Below the pieces are notes generated by a model, which worked only from the letters and a program-made list of their open reading frames with translations, did not search any database and had not been told where the DNA came from. 64,000 nt of DNA, from positions 1,135,633 to 1,199,632 of the forward strand of contig NZ_JXSK01000001.1 of the NCBI RefSeq assembly GCF_001083805.1. Direction: 5' to 3'. The position numbers and the translations under genes were made by a program. Origin of the DNA: Photorhabdus luminescens subsp. luminescens. Its GTDB lineage: Bacteria; Pseudomonadota; Gammaproteobacteria; Enterobacterales; Enterobacteriaceae. Each line of letters begins with the position of its first letter. The stretch's first letter is position 1. Below, in pieces: positions 19,709 to 30,583 of this stretch.

Positions 19709-20206
19709 TTAGTTTTTAGCCACTGAATCGACTAACGCCATCTCTTCACTATTAAGCAATTTCTCAATATCCACTAAAATCAGCATGCGATCATCGAGTG
19801 AACCTAATCCCGTTAGATATTCAGTAGATAATGTTACTGCAAATTCAGGCGCCGGACAGATTTGCTCAGCTTTGAGCGATAAAACATCCGAAACACCATC
19901 AACCACAATACCAACCACCCGGTTTAATAGATTCAAAACAATAACAACGGTATTATCATTATAGGTAATCGTTTCCTGAGCAAATTTAATTCTCAGGTCA
20001 ATAATAGGCACAATAACCCCACGTAGATTGGTTATTCCTTTAATGAATGCTGGAGTATTCGCAATACGAGTAACCTGATCATAGCCCCGGATCTCCTGTA
20101 CTTTCAGTATCTCGATACCATACTCTTCATCACCCAGGGTAAAAACCAAATATCCTTCCCCGGCAGTTTCTCCTGACAATTTATTAAACGCTTCTATGGC
20201 CGACAT
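19709..20206 (-). CDS. cheW: Chemotaxis coupling protein CheW
   Basis: I start at the ATG at 20206 (AAAGG ribosome site) rather than 20221; this gives 165 aa against 167 in E. coli. The whole protein is one CheW domain with the conserved segments [41 protein letters not shown] and VVDGVSDVL. It bridges receptors and the CheA P5 domain in the membrane array. It is the last gene of the motAB-cheAW operon, and the FliA promoter follows. Confidence 0.97.
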   Translation of the reverse strand: MSAIEAFNKLSGETAGEGYLVFTLGDEEYGIEILKVQEIRGYDQVTRIANTPAFIKGITNLRGVIVPIIDLRIKFAQETITYNDNTVVIVLNLLNRVVGIVVDGVSDVLSLKAEQICPAPEFAVTLSTEYLTGLGSLDDRMLILVDIEKLLNSEEMALVDSVAKN

Positions 20207-20259
20207 GATTTTACCTTTCACTGTGAGATTGACGATTTTCTACAGGGATATTTCCCCAT

Positions 20260-22305
20260 TCAGTGCTTATTTTTTGCTAATAACTCAGCTTTGCTAAATG
20301 CCAATTGGTCATGATTGAGTTGCTGCAAAGCAGAAACATCAATAATCAGCGCCACGCTACCATCACCCATAATTGTGGCAGCAGAGATCCCCGGTACTTT
20401 GCGATAGTTACTTTCGATATTTTTCACGACCACTTGATGTTGTCCAACTAATTGATCAACCAGCAAAGCATAACGACGGCCAGCACTTTGTACTATCACA
20501 ATAATTCCTTGCGTCGGATCTGTTTTGGCATCAGGAATATCAAAAACTCGATGTAACTTAATCAGCGGCAAGTATTCTCCTCTGACATGCAGTAATTTTT
20601 CATCGCCAGCCAAAGGATAAATATCTTCTTCCTGCGGCTGGAGAGAACTCACCACCGCACTCAACGGCAAAATAAACACTTCGTCATTAACTTTCACTGA
20701 CATACCATCAAGGATTGCCAGTGTCAGAGGCAACAAAATCCGCGTCACTGTCCCTTTACCGGCCTGGAAGTTAATCTGGATCTGTCCTCCCATTTCCTGA
20801 ATATTTCTCTTAACCACATCCATTCCTACACCACGGCCAGACACATCTGTTACAACTTCAGCAGTGGAAAAACCAGGAGCGAAAATCAACATAGCAACTT
20901 CTTCATTGCTCATATTTTCACTAACCGACAATCCTTGTGACATCGCCTTAGCCAGAATCTTTTCACGATTTAGCCCAGCGCCGTCATCCACAACTTCAAT
21001 GCAGATATTTCCTCCCTGATGTTCAGCAGAAAGTGTCAGGTTGCCTGTTTCAGGTTTGCCCACACTAAGCCGAACCTCTGGCTCTTCAATACCATGATCC
21101 AGACTGTTACGGACGAGATGAGTTAAGGGATCAATAATGCGCTCGATTAAACTCTTATCCAACTCAGTGGAACTGCCAACCAAAGTGAGATCCACTTTTT
21201 TATTCAACTTGCTAGCAAGATCCCTGACTAAACGCGGGTAACGGCTGAACACATATTCCATTGGCATCATACGAATAGACATCACAGATTCTTGCAAATC
21301 TCTGGAATTTCGCTGCAACTGCACCATGCAATTTAGCAAATCACCATGTAAAGTCGGTTCAAGAGCGCTACAGTGCTGAGCTAACATAGATTGGGTAATA
21401 ACCAATTCACCAACCAGGTTTATCAGTTGATCAACTTTCTCAACCGCAACCCGAATACTGGAAGATTCTGCCCGTTGACGCGGCGATCCTGCCGGTGGTG
21501 TCGGCGCAGGGCGCCCGACAGGCGGAGTGGAGCCTTTTTCCGGCATAGTTGTTTTAACGACGTTAGCTGTATCTTTATTTTTAACTTTGTCTTTGGGTTC
21601 AGCTACCGGCAAGAAAGTGATCTGTTCCGGCTCAATAACAAAACAGAGCACTGCGGTGATATCGTCCTCTGTGGCTGATGTTACCAATGATGCTTCAACG
21701 CTATCTCTAGTCTGTTCAGCATCGTAAACCTCCCCCAGATTACTCAGCTCATCAAGCATCAGAGAAACTTCACGCTCTTTCAGACCAGAAAGATGAACTC
21801 GAACTCTGCCTTGCTGGTTTTCAGCCGCAACAAGTTCCGATTTTAATTCTGGCTCAGATTCAGGCACCTCCGGCGTCACCGCATCTACGACAGACTCAAC
21901 CCCGCCTTCATTCTCTTCCTGTACTTCCAATGCAAGCTGGCGCAAAGTCTCACAGATGTAGGTAAACGCACTTTCATCTGGCTCCTGAGAACTTTTATAG
22001 GCATCCAACTGTTGCTGCATAATATCTTTCGCTTCTAAAAACAGGTTGATAATATCAGTCGTCAGACTCATTTCATCTCGTCTGGCGCTGTCCAGCAAAT
22101 TTTCCAGAACATGGGTGGTTTGCTGTAGTTTGATAAAACCAAAAGTCGCAGCGCCACCTTTTATTGAGTGAGCACTACGAAAAATAGCATTCAATTGCTC
22201 CTGATCCGGCTCATCAGGATCGAGCTGCAATAGATGCTGCTCCATATCCTCCAGCAATTCGTCTGCTTCATCAAAAAAGGTCTGATAAAACTCGGTAATA
22301 TCCAT
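20260..22305 (-). CDS. cheA: Chemotaxis histidine kinase CheA
   Basis: This 681-aa protein has P1 with phospho-acceptor His46 (RSAHSIKGGAATFGF), a CheY/CheB-binding P2 near 165-235, a proline-rich linker (about 255-285), the P3 dimer helices, the P4 kinase with N box (HLVRNSLDHGIE), G1 (VDDGAGLN) and G2 (GRGVGMDVV), and a CheW-like P5 at the end. It autophosphorylates in response to receptors and passes phosphate to CheY and CheB. It starts 2 bases after motB, so the genes are coupled. All catalytic boxes appear intact. Confidence 0.97.
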   Translation of the reverse strand: MDITEFYQTFFDEADELLEDMEQHLLQLDPDEPDQEQLNAIFRSAHSIKGGAATFGFIKLQQTTHVLENLLDSARRDEMSLTTDIINLFLEAKDIMQQQLDAYKSSQEPDESAFTYICETLRQLALEVQEENEGGVESVVDAVTPEVPESEPELKSELVAAENQQGRVRVHLSGLKEREVSLMLDELSNLGEVYDAEQTRDSVEASLVTSATEDDITAVLCFVIEPEQITFLPVAEPKDKVKNKDTANVVKTTMPEKGSTPPVGRPAPTPPAGSPRQRAESSSIRVAVEKVDQLINLVGELVITQSMLAQHCSALEPTLHGDLLNCMVQLQRNSRDLQESVMSIRMMPMEYVFSRYPRLVRDLASKLNKKVDLTLVGSSTELDKSLIERIIDPLTHLVRNSLDHGIEEPEVRLSVGKPETGNLTLSAEHQGGNICIEVVDDGAGLNREKILAKAMSQGLSVSENMSNEEVAMLIFAPGFSTAEVVTDVSGRGVGMDVVKRNIQEMGGQIQINFQAGKGTVTRILLPLTLAILDGMSVKVNDEVFILPLSAVVSSLQPQEEDIYPLAGDEKLLHVRGEYLPLIKLHRVFDIPDAKTDPTQGIIVIVQSAGRRYALLVDQLVGQHQVVVKNIESNYRKVPGISAATIMGDGSVALIIDVSALQQLNHDQLAFSKAELLAKNKH

Positions 22306-22307
22306 TG

Positions 22308-23309
22308 TTACTTTGTCACCTTAGTCGGTACACGATTAGGCTCAGCGCTCAGCGATGTTAGTGCTGGCTGGGCCAATACTGTGATTTCATTGGACTGTTG
22401 TGTTGGCCTATTCTCAGTCGAATCCTTTCCAATCACCTCGTGAATTTCCTGACTATCATTAATAATCAAGGAATCGCTGCCGGTGTTTTGCTGTTCAATC
22501 CGCTCTTCCGCTTGTTTATTGAGCACTAAAATACTGATGCGACGGTTAACTGGTGCGCTGGCATCTTCCTGTTTCAGGCGAACCGTTGAAGCCATGCCAA
22601 CCACCCGCAATATCTTTCCTTCATCCAGCCCACCTATCAACAGCTCTCTCCTTGATGCATTCGCCCGATCTGCGGAGAGTTCCCAGTTACTGTAACCACG
22701 CTCGCCATTGGCATATTTCAAATCATCGGTATGACCGGATAGGCTGATTTTATTGGGAATATCGTTCAAGATTGGTGCAATAGCCCGCAAAATATCACTC
22801 ATGTAACTTTCAACTTTTGCACTGCCAACCGTAAACATTGGCCGGTTTTCCCGGTCAATAATTTGGATACGTAACCCTTCATCCATCATGTCAATCAACA
22901 GATGTGGACGTAATGCTTTAAGGCGAGGATCTGTAATGATCAATTGATCAAGTTGCTCACGCAGCCTATTTAATTTGCGTGCCTCATCATTAGCTTCAAC
23001 GACTTTAACCTGACGCAGAATATCGCCTTCCTGATGCAGCACATCTTCCCCCCCTCCCGGAATAGGATTGGAGCTATCACTACTACGCTCCCCTTTATTG
23101 ATTGCAACTTGTAATGGGGTACGGAAATATTCTGCAATTCGGGTCAGTTCTTGCGGGCTGGAAATTGCCAGCAGCCACATAACCAGAAAAAATGCCATCA
23201 TGGCGGTCATAAAATCAGCATAAGCAATTTTCCATGAACCACCATGATGTTTGATGCCATTTCTTTTACGTCTTTTTACCCTAATGACAGAGACGTTACG
23301 CGCCTTCAT
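22308..23309 (-). CDS. motB: Flagellar stator protein MotB
   Basis: This 333-aa protein is longer than E. coli MotB (308). A basic N-terminal tail precedes a single TM (about 27-50) that keeps the proton-carrying Asp32 ([12 protein letters not shown]). The periplasmic OmpA/MotB peptidoglycan-binding domain includes [34 protein letters not shown]. The extra length is a low-complexity C-terminal tail after about residue 270. It overlaps motA by 4 bases. Confidence 0.96.
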   Translation of the reverse strand: MKARNVSVIRVKRRKRNGIKHHGGSWKIAYADFMTAMMAFFLVMWLLAISSPQELTRIAEYFRTPLQVAINKGERSSDSSNPIPGGGEDVLHQEGDILRQVKVVEANDEARKLNRLREQLDQLIITDPRLKALRPHLLIDMMDEGLRIQIIDRENRPMFTVGSAKVESYMSDILRAIAPILNDIPNKISLSGHTDDLKYANGERGYSNWELSADRANASRRELLIGGLDEGKILRVVGMASTVRLKQEDASAPVNRRISILVLNKQAEERIEQQNTGSDSLIINDSQEIHEVIGKDSTENRPTQQSNEITVLAQPALTSLSAEPNRVPTKVTK

Positions 23310-24193
23310 ACTTGTTCTTCAGTTTCTTGCTGGACAGGCGCTTTTACCCGGCGAACATGTTCTTCCAACTCAGTGAAAGAAGGACGATCTGTGAGGTACA
23401 GTGTTTTACGGCCGAATTCAACCGCAATTTGCGGAGCATAACCATTCAGACTGGATAACAATGTTACTTTAATGCATTGCATCATTTTAATGTGTTCACC
23501 ACTGCGTTGACGAAGCAACGTTGCCAGTGGTGAGATAAAGCCGTATGCCAGCAAAATACCGAGGAACGTCCCAACCATTGCATGAGCAATCAGCACGCCA
23601 AGCTCCCCTGCCGGGCGATCTGCCGAACCTAAAGCATTAACAACCCCCATAACTGCGGCGACAATACCAAAAGCAGGCAGAGAATCTCCAACCATCGTCA
23701 AACTGGTTGCCGGGATCTCGCTTTCCTGTTCATAAGTTTCAATTTCTTCATCCATCAGAGCTTCAATTTCATGAGGATTCATATTGCCGCTGACAATCAA
23801 TCGCATGTAGTCGGTGATAAAATCCATCAAATGCTTATCCTTAAGCAAACGCGGATACTGGGTGAAAATATCACTCTGCTGAGGATGTTCGATATCCCGC
23901 TCCAATGCTAAGACACCCTGCATGCGGGATTTTGCTAGCAACCGGAAAAGCAGCGCCATCAGATCCATATACATGACTTTGTTATATTTAGATCTACGCA
24001 TTACCTTTGGCAAAACACGCAATGTTGCCTTAATCGCTTTTCCGTTGTTACCCACAATGAAAGCACCGATACCAGCACCAGTGATAATTAAAAATTCAGC
24101 GGGTTGATAAAGTGCGCCCAAATGACCACCTACAATCAGGTAACCACCGATTACCGCACCAAAAACTACGATATATCCTAAAAATACTAACAC
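23306..24193 (-). CDS. motA: Flagellar stator protein MotA, GTG start
   Basis: The open frame runs to 24355, but E. coli-like MotA begins at the GTG at 24193 ([19 protein letters not shown]), 6 bases behind AAAGGAT. That start gives exactly 295 aa, the E. coli length. Four TMs are present, with a large cytoplasmic loop that contacts FliG, and the conserved [18 protein letters not shown] and [12 protein letters not shown] segments. With MotB it forms the proton-driven stator. Confidence 0.95.
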   Translation of the reverse strand: MLVFLGYIVVFGAVIGGYLIVGGHLGALYQPAEFLIITGAGIGAFIVGNNGKAIKATLRVLPKVMRRSKYNKVMYMDLMALLFRLLAKSRMQGVLALERDIEHPQQSDIFTQYPRLLKDKHLMDFITDYMRLIVSGNMNPHEIEALMDEEIETYEQESEIPATSLTMVGDSLPAFGIVAAVMGVVNALGSADRPAGELGVLIAHAMVGTFLGILLAYGFISPLATLLRQRSGEHIKMMQCIKVTLLSSLNGYAPQIAVEFGRKTLYLTDRPSFTELEEHVRRVKAPVQQETEEQV

Positions 24194-24267
24194 GCGATAT
24201 CCTTTAGCTAAGTTGGTGAGCGGATGGGAAATTGAACAGTCTGAATCCAGAATAGTTGTGGTTTCAA

Positions 24268-24307
24268 TACAGGTTACAGGAGAAAAAGTACCAATCCGTA
24301 ACCTGTA
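24268..24307. promoter_or_regulatory. 10-bp inverted repeat in the flhC-motA gap
   Basis: TACAGGTTAC and GTAACCTGTA are perfect 10-bp arms separated by 20 bases, between the flhC stop and the motA GTG. It could be an attenuating hairpin for flhDC transcripts or an operator for motA. No consensus FliA promoter is visible in this gap. Function not shown. Confidence 0.45.
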
Positions 24308-24329
24308 GGAATAATTTTCCCATTTAAAT

Positions 24330-24911
24330 TCATACTGCGTGCTGAGCAAGTCCATCCAGCAGTTGTGAATTAGTATCGGCAGACTGAGAGGAAAGTTTAC
24401 GTTTTTTTACTGCACGCGATGGCGGTTGGCAAAGGCTACAAACAAAGCTATTCACAGGTTGATGAGCATGAGTAATAAAAGTTCCACCACAGGTACGGCA
24501 CTGTGAAGGTTGCAACATGCCACTGTCGACAAAACGTACCAAAGTCCAGGCACGAGTCAACGCCAAAACCGGGGCGTCTCCTTCAACAGGGGGACATTGT
24601 TCAAGATAGAGCCGATACGCTTTAACAACAGCTTCTACACCTTCACAATAACCACTCTTGAGTAAAAAACGATAGGCATTATAGAACATTGATGAATGAA
24701 TATTCTGTTCCCATGTCATAAACCAATCTGTTGAAAAAGGCAGCATCCCTTTTGGCGGGGGACTCCCCCTCAATTCTTTATAAAGCTTAATTAGTCGCCC
24801 TCTGCTCAATTGCGTTTCACTTTCAAGCATTTGCAACCGCGCCCCCAAAGTGATGAGTTCCATCGCCAACTGTATATCCTTAGCTTCTTGAACTATACTT
24901 TTCTCGGCCAT
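24330..24911 (-). CDS. flhC: Flagellar master regulator FlhC
   Basis: This 193-aa protein (E. coli 192) contains the zinc-binding cysteine pairs CRTCGG and CSLC that characterise FlhC. With FlhD it forms the FlhD4C2 activator of class 2 flagellar promoters. It starts 3 bases after flhD ends, so translation is coupled. Confidence 0.97.
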   Translation of the reverse strand: MAEKSIVQEAKDIQLAMELITLGARLQMLESETQLSRGRLIKLYKELRGSPPPKGMLPFSTDWFMTWEQNIHSSMFYNAYRFLLKSGYCEGVEAVVKAYRLYLEQCPPVEGDAPVLALTRAWTLVRFVDSGMLQPSQCRTCGGTFITHAHQPVNSFVCSLCQPPSRAVKKRKLSSQSADTNSQLLDGLAQHAV

Positions 24912-24914
24912 CTC

Positions 24915-25265
24915 TTATGCTCTTTTTTTCACTGATGTATCGTCTTTCGAAGATAACTTTTGAAATAAATGAGTAGATAACAAAATGCCTGTATGTATTT
25001 GTTGTAAATCATCCACTCGAGACTCCCTGGTAAGCTGCTGAATAGTTTCACTGTCTTCGAACCGGAAATTACAGACTAATTGATTAGTCTCAGCGAGCTT
25101 GACCAACTGAGGTAATGTCAATTCAGACAACGTATCAGCCATAGAATCACTAATACCTAAACGGAACATCGCTGATGCTTTTTCATGGTTAATTAATCGC
25201 TGAGCTAAAAGCAAATACGATAAATTTATGTCATAAATATGTTTGAGCAATTCAACCGTACTCAT
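24915..25265 (-). CDS. flhD: Flagellar master regulator FlhD
   Basis: This 116-aa protein matches the family length. The N-terminus [24 protein letters not shown] and the dimer-forming cysteine in QLVCNFRF are typical. It is the first gene of the flagellar block. Upstream lies an unusually long AT-rich gene-free region in which its promoter must sit, a place where H-NS-type silencing and several regulators commonly act. Confidence 0.97.
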   Translation of the reverse strand: MSTVELLKHIYDINLSYLLLAQRLINHEKASAMFRLGISDSMADTLSELTLPQLVKLAETNQLVCNFRFEDSETIQQLTRESRVDDLQQIHTGILLSTHLFQKLSSKDDTSVKKRA

Positions 25266-28200
25266 TTCTCTATCCCGTCCGATTACATTAAAAAATCAGT
25301 TAAGTGTTCGAAAAACCACTCGTGACAAAATTCCTAAAATAGCTTAGGGATTAATAATCTCTTACATAACTAAAATATACAGGCTTAGTCAGAGCAGTAA
25401 CCATCCTTTGTATTACTTTTGATTCATCCAACTTCAAAAATATTACGGTAGTGAGCTACAAAAGTATTATTGCGTTACCTGATATAACATTTTTCATTGG
25501 CGATTAAGAATATTCTTAATACGGCACAACTTTACTCCTGAATCATCGACTTATACAACGGAAAGAGGGCGCAATTTTAAATACTATGTGACATAACTCA
25601 CAAAAACAAGGGCTTTTAATATGCATTTAATCGATGAATTGCTCATTAACTATTCAAACAATTAAATAAAATCCGAATTCTCAATTTTAATAAGTTAAAT
25701 TCTCTAAATAAAAATATTAGATATATTTTTTGATTTTATACGATCTATTAAACTTATAAATTTAAAATAACGATAAAAAATCCTATCTTTAGTCAAACTA
25801 ACAACGAAAAAGACAGTTTTATCCCTGAGTATTAAGTGTAAACAATCATCTTATTCTGAGATCCGGTATCTCCATTTGTACGATAAAACAGATTAAGTTT
25901 ATGTAAAATTTGGTTGCAAAAAAGATACTGGTATGATCACTTTTCGTTTAGATTTGTACTTTTTTTAATCTAAAGACTTAACTAAAAATGTATACCACCA
26001 TGTGCAGATAACACTAACCATACAAAAATAGCATAAAATACAGTAAGATAATGAATAAAAAAACAACTATAACAACATTTTATTGATTGCATAACAATCA
26101 ATATCCAGCATAGAGATAGCCAGAAAAATAGGCCTATTTCGACTCCTGACACTCTAAATAGCCAGAAAAAACATTAGAGATATTTATATATTATCAGGTC
26201 TCATAATATAATAGTACGCAAAATCTCTTTATTGATTACTTTATCTTTTTCATCTTTAGTCTTCGTATTTCAAATTAATTATTAATTAAATTTACATATA
26301 ACCAATATATACATACCAAAAACATTAGGTATTTTAAATGAATTGGATATGGTTTATTATTCTTGCAATCTGCTTTGAAGATCTATAAAAGATACCATTC
26401 CAAAAATAAAAATCAAAAACCACATGAATATATAACCTTATTAAATATTCATCATAAATTAAATTACCATTCCTTATATAATACAGGAAATGAATAGTCT
26501 ATACGTTAATATTCAAATAAAACACACACACTATTTGAAAATTCATATTCTTATGATACAAATCAAGTAAAATATTAAAAGTCATTTTTTCCATTTCTTA
26601 TTATTTCATACAATATTTACGATCGCCATCCCAAAAAATTATTTATATATATAAAAATATGACTAATAATGTGATTAATGTATTTCACAAACGTCATTTT
26701 TTTAATTGATAAGAATAGATAAAAAAATTAATTCTACAGGAGCAAAGTAATTAATTGAGATTTATTGCAAAAGTAATCAACAGAAATAAAGTAAAAACTC
26801 AACTACATTCTCCACTATAATAATAACATTAATTACCATTGATAATAGAAATGTCCTGATATTTCATAAAAAAGGTGAAAGAAACAAAATTTTTATAGGA
26901 AATCTATTTCCCCACATAAATAATAGTGATAATCTTCCAAATAATTATAACTATTCACCAAACATGACAGTTAATGCAACAACCGATTACAACCTCAACT
27001 CATCACAGAAAATACTCTCAAGACAGAAGCTCTAAACCTAGTGGCCCATCAGATAGGAAAAGAATATAGATATCGAGAATCATTATCAATTGTGTAATCA
27101 ATAACACTGAAAATATCTTTCTATTTTGGATAAAACACGTCCTTTATATGCACAATATATGAACTAAAAATATCTGAGAAAATAATAATTCAATACACTA
27201 GTTTGATTGAAAAAAATCCAAAAATACAATATTTTTCACTAAAATAATAACAAATATCAACATATATATCTATTCAATAAAAATGAATTAAGCTAGCTGC
27301 GCCAGTGTCATAGAATATCCAATATTTTTAATACCTCATTTATGATGATCTTCTTAGGAAACTTTTTATCCGCTTTATCCCAATGTAAAAAAACCGAGAA
27401 ATATCACACATCAGATCTTGTACTAGTTAATGAATATTTTTTACTAGAAAAAATGGAATAAAGGCTCTGGTAATCAACATTGAAAAAACATTACCAAAGT
27501 TAAAACTTACCGTTATATTCAAGCACTTGATAATACTTCCACTCTCCTCTCTTCTCTTAACTCCCCCCTCATTTACCTCCCCCTAACTTCTTCTCAAGCT
27601 GGGTAATATCCACCACTTTTTCTTGTGCTACCTGTACCTTTACCAACAAAAATTCCGACATCAACGTATCTCAATACCACAGAATCATTAATGTTATCAT
27701 CAAGAAACCAACCGCATATCTGCCCTTTTGCAACACAGGGATTTTTACGATATGCGGTTTGATAAATACCAAACTGATTTCATTTCTCAAGATTTCAGTA
27801 GCCATTAGCTCTGTTTGTTAGATTGCTAAAATAAGTTTGAACTCTCTCCCTATATCATGACAAATCCTGACAGTAATAGCTGAATTATCTTCGGTAAGGA
27901 CTCTTGCTGCCACTCGACTCCCCCTTAATACTAAAATAACAAGGATGGCACTCTTGCCTGCCAGTTCAAGGAAAGTTAGCAACTCCTGTAATATCATCAT
28001 CCTTTCATCACCATAAAGATGAGCTGCATTTTTACTTTATCATCGGATAAATATCGAACTGTTAAATTAATACCCTAAAATCTTGTCTAATGGTAACCAT
28101 TGGCTGCCTCCATTATTTTTTCACGGCATTCTCCATCAAGCAGAATTATTATCTATTTTACTCTTATATAAGAACAAACTTAGATCATTTCTTCTACTTA

Positions 28201-28506
28201 GCCTTTGAAAATAATTGATATTTTCCCTGAAAATTCTAAGCAGTAACGAGCAACTGACGGCAAACCAAATTAAATATCAACTCATCAATTTTTCTGTACC
28301 CACGTATGATACCTATATCAGGTTTACCACGACTAAATTCTGATACAAAAGTAGCAATGTTAACAATCAATCTAGCAACAATGACTAAGGCTAAAAATAC
28401 CATATCGAACAATTTCCACCCGATAAACCACTAATCAACAATACCATCCAAAACTACTACTGGTATAAAGCAAATTTGTAATCAACCTGACTTACGATCA
28501 AACGTA
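25266..28506. other. AT-rich stretch of about 3.2 kb upstream of flhD with no convincing gene
   Basis: Base composition falls well below the flanking genes, with long A/T runs and stops in every frame. It must contain the flhDC promoter near its left end. I see only possible fragments: a 30-codon minus-strand frame at 27569-27661 ending in LGGGK; a minus-strand coding-like fragment near 27316-27410 without a start; an 11-bp inverted repeat (AACCGCATATC, 27710-27720, with GATATGCGGTT, 27749-27759); and a short direct repeat ATAGCCAGAAAAA near 26115 and 26158. I could not identify a parent gene for any of these. Confidence 0.6.
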
Positions 28507-28598
28507 AAGGGAGCGAATCCCCGGGAGCATAGCGAACTATGTGACCGGGGTGAGCGAGTGCAGCCAACAAAGAGGCAACTTGAAAGATAACGGGTATA
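28507..28598. repeat. ERIC element, truncated copy 2
   Basis: It matches the last 93 or so bases of the copy at 36513-36639 (AGGGAGCGAATCCCCGGGAGC through ACGGGTATA), but its first third is missing. It lies downstream of mgtC. Confidence 0.85.
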
Positions 28599-28675
28599 AA
28601 TGGCTTCTTGATTACACGTTGCCTAACCGGAAAAACACACCATAGGCAACGCTTTGTTTGTTTCTTATGACGAAA

Positions 28676-28693
28676 CACCATTCGCCAATGGTG
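28676..28693 (-). terminator. Hairpin downstream of mgtC
   Basis: CACCATT and AATGGTG form a perfect 7-bp stem with a 4-base loop, 44 bases past the mgtC stop. A second 9-bp inverted repeat (CGTTGCCTA/TAGGCAACG, 28617-28651) follows. No clear T-run on the minus strand, so terminator activity is tentative. Confidence 0.4.
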
Positions 28694-28736
28694 ATTCTTT
28701 ATCAAATTAGTGATGGCTGTTTTATACAAAAGATTT

Positions 28737-29435
28737 TCAGATCGCGGGTTCCGAAGCAATTTTCCAGTTTACTGAGCTAACGCTCTTTTCCAGACTTATA
28801 CGACAAACAATTGCTTCTATCTCTTTTTGCTCAGCCAATGTTGCCAACACTTCAGCACGCACTTCAAATTTTCCAGGTTGAACCCTGTCAGCGAAACTTA
28901 GAGATTGTAACCTCACAGCTACTCCATTGAGAGCCTGTAATACCAAAGTTCTCACCAGAATTTCATCATCGCTGTCACACACTACGTGAATTTTATAACA
29001 CTGCACCTGATCGATGGCCTGCTGCCTGGGCTGTAGATTAATACGTTGGGCAGCTTCACGTAACAATATATTTGCGCAAAGAATAATGGCGGTTGCTATC
29101 GCGGCTAGCCAATATTGCCCAAGGCCGCACAACACGCCAATTCCAGCAGAGCACCATAGAGTTGCCGCGGTATTTAATCCACGAATATTCATACCTTCCC
29201 GCATAATGACACCAGCACCAAGGAAACCAATGCCTGAAACAACTTGTGCGGCAATACGACCAGCACTATCGGGTGACGTTGTTATTGAACTGAGGATAAA
29301 AACGGCTGCACCGGTCGCAACTAATGCATTGGTTCTTAAACCTGCCATACGTTGGCGCCATTGGCGCTCAGCACCAATTAATGCACCAAAACACATAGCC
29401 GATAATAAATGAAAGACAAAAGGAGTTATTAACAT
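28737..29435 (-). CDS. mgtC: MgtC/SapB family inner-membrane protein
   Basis: I start at the ATG at 29435, behind GGAGA, giving 232 aa (Salmonella MgtC 231). The N-terminal half has four to five TMs with the family motifs CFGALIGAERQWR, GLRTNALVATGAAVF, RIAAQVVSGIGFLGAGVI and RGLNTAATLWCSAGIGVLCG. A soluble ACT-like C-terminal domain follows (about 140-232). MgtC supports growth at low magnesium and survival in host cells by modulating F-type ATP synthase. No mgtB partner lies beside it. Regulation by PhoPQ and a leader is known for Salmonella but is not demonstrable here. Confidence 0.93.
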   Translation of the reverse strand: MLITPFVFHLLSAMCFGALIGAERQWRQRMAGLRTNALVATGAAVFILSSITTSPDSAGRIAAQVVSGIGFLGAGVIMREGMNIRGLNTAATLWCSAGIGVLCGLGQYWLAAIATAIILCANILLREAAQRINLQPRQQAIDQVQCYKIHVVCDSDDEILVRTLVLQALNGVAVRLQSLSFADRVQPGKFEVRAEVLATLAEQKEIEAIVCRISLEKSVSSVNWKIASEPAI

Positions 29436-29833
29436 GACATTCTCCATACAACCAAATGGATAAATAATCATGTGCATTTATTTTGCACACAGAAACGTAT
29501 GCTGAATGTTTAATTCAGCTCTATTTTCTGTCCATACCAGGAGGTAGCAAAGCGTAAATATATAACAGCATAATAAAAACCCAATATACTATCCTGGCTA
29601 CTTGACTAAGTACCGGATAACGCTATTTTTTGAGTAAGTACAGCTCAGATATTTTGAGTGGTACTGCCCGCTTTATTTGGCAAGCAGCAAATCGAAAGGA
29701 AATGAACAGCTTACCGTTTTATTGTCTATTTAACTGAAAACTTTGACTGTCCAATGGCTATCTCTCCAATAAAATTTGGACGAAGTATAATCAGGAGTAA
29801 TTAATAAGTAAAGAAGGATATGACTTTAACCAA
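29436..29833. other. mgtC upstream region, no gene seen
   Basis: About 400 bases between the divergent ends of mgtC and the cold-shock terminator. The mgtC promoter and 5' leader should lie in the left part. I see no ORF with a credible start. Confidence 0.4.
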
Positions 29834-29870
29834 GAAAAAGCCCACCGCTACAGAAAATAGCGACAGGCTT
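29834..29870 (-). terminator. Rho-independent terminator of the cold-shock gene
   Basis: On the minus strand, AAGCCTGTCGCTA pairs with TAGCGGTGGGCTT (about 10 of 13 pairs) around a 7-base loop and is followed by TTTTTC. It starts about 18 bases after the stop codon. Confidence 0.8.
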
Positions 29871-29887
29871 AAAAATCAGCCAAGCAA

Positions 29888-30100
29888 TCAGATAGCTGTT
29901 ACGTTTGCTGCTGCTGGACCTTTCGCACCATTTTCAATGGTGAATTCTACGTTCTGGCCTTCTGCCAAAGTTTTGAAACCGTTACCCTGAATGGCAGAGA
30001 AGTGAACGAATACGTCTTTGCTACCGTCAGCTGGGGTAATGAAACCGAAGCCTTTAGACTCGTTGAACCACTTCACTTGACCTTTCATTTTGTCAGACAT
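29888..30100 (-). CDS. Cold-shock RNA chaperone of the CspA/CspE family
   Basis: I start at the ATG at 30100 (family start [20 protein letters not shown]), giving 70 aa. Both RNA-binding motifs are intact: RNP-1 KGFGFI and RNP-2 VFVHF. It is a single-stranded RNA/DNA-binding beta-barrel of the CspE/CspC type. Its own terminator follows; upstream is a long gene-free region consistent with the long 5' leader of csp genes. Which paralogue it is cannot be fixed from this window. Confidence 0.93.
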   Translation of the reverse strand: MSDKMKGQVKWFNESKGFGFITPADGSKDVFVHFSAIQGNGFKTLAEGQNVEFTIENGAKGPAAANVTAI

Positions 30101-30583
30101 TGTGACTTTCCTATATATCAAAAAAATTTTGCCACCATTGGGCATGTATTGGCCAGTTATATCAGCTATTACTTATGGAGGCACTAAGAAGGAAACGCGT
30201 CAACAAAGGCTATCTGAGGATAACACTTACACATAACTCATTAACTCAAGATGTCGTACATAAAGTAGGTCTGTTTATCAGGCCGGCTGCATTAACTCAT
30301 GATAGAAAAGGAATAGCAACCTTTTTATGCATTGGTGTTTTAAAAAAAATATTTATGCTCATTATTAAGGCAATAAGTTAACAAACTATGTCATTAATTA
30401 CAAATTTTTTTGATTTATTCAACCTTTATCTTAATGAAAGCACTAGAGTTAATCTTAGTCAATAACAGTTGGCAGATTAAAATAAGACAACTGATCTACG
30501 TAAGATTACCTCCGCCATGCTAATCTTGAAGACAAATAGTTATGAAAATATTTCACTTTTCCTTTGCTTAATCAGGTCAATAT
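30101..30583. other. Divergent gap between csp and ylaC
   Basis: About 480 bases holding the probable long 5' untranslated leader of the cold-shock gene (right to left) and the ylaC promoter (left to right). No credible gene; a 68-codon plus-strand frame at 30175 lacks a ribosome site and lies antisense to the leader. Confidence 0.4.

Noticed and set aside
24194..24355. Longer N-terminus for MotA
   Set aside because: It would add 54 residues before TM1, overlapping flhC; the GTG at 24193 gives the exact family length and start.
27818..28000. 60-codon minus-strand frame in the AT-rich stretch
   Set aside because: Weak start context and no recognisable motif; composition is like the neighbouring non-coding DNA.
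28457..28759. 100-codon minus-strand frame overlapping the truncated ERIC
   Set aside because: It is mostly ERIC and hairpin sequence and overlaps the mgtC 3' end.
30175..30381. 68-codon plus-strand frame upstream of the cold-shock gene
   Set aside because: Antisense to the csp leader, no ribosome site, no family resemblance.
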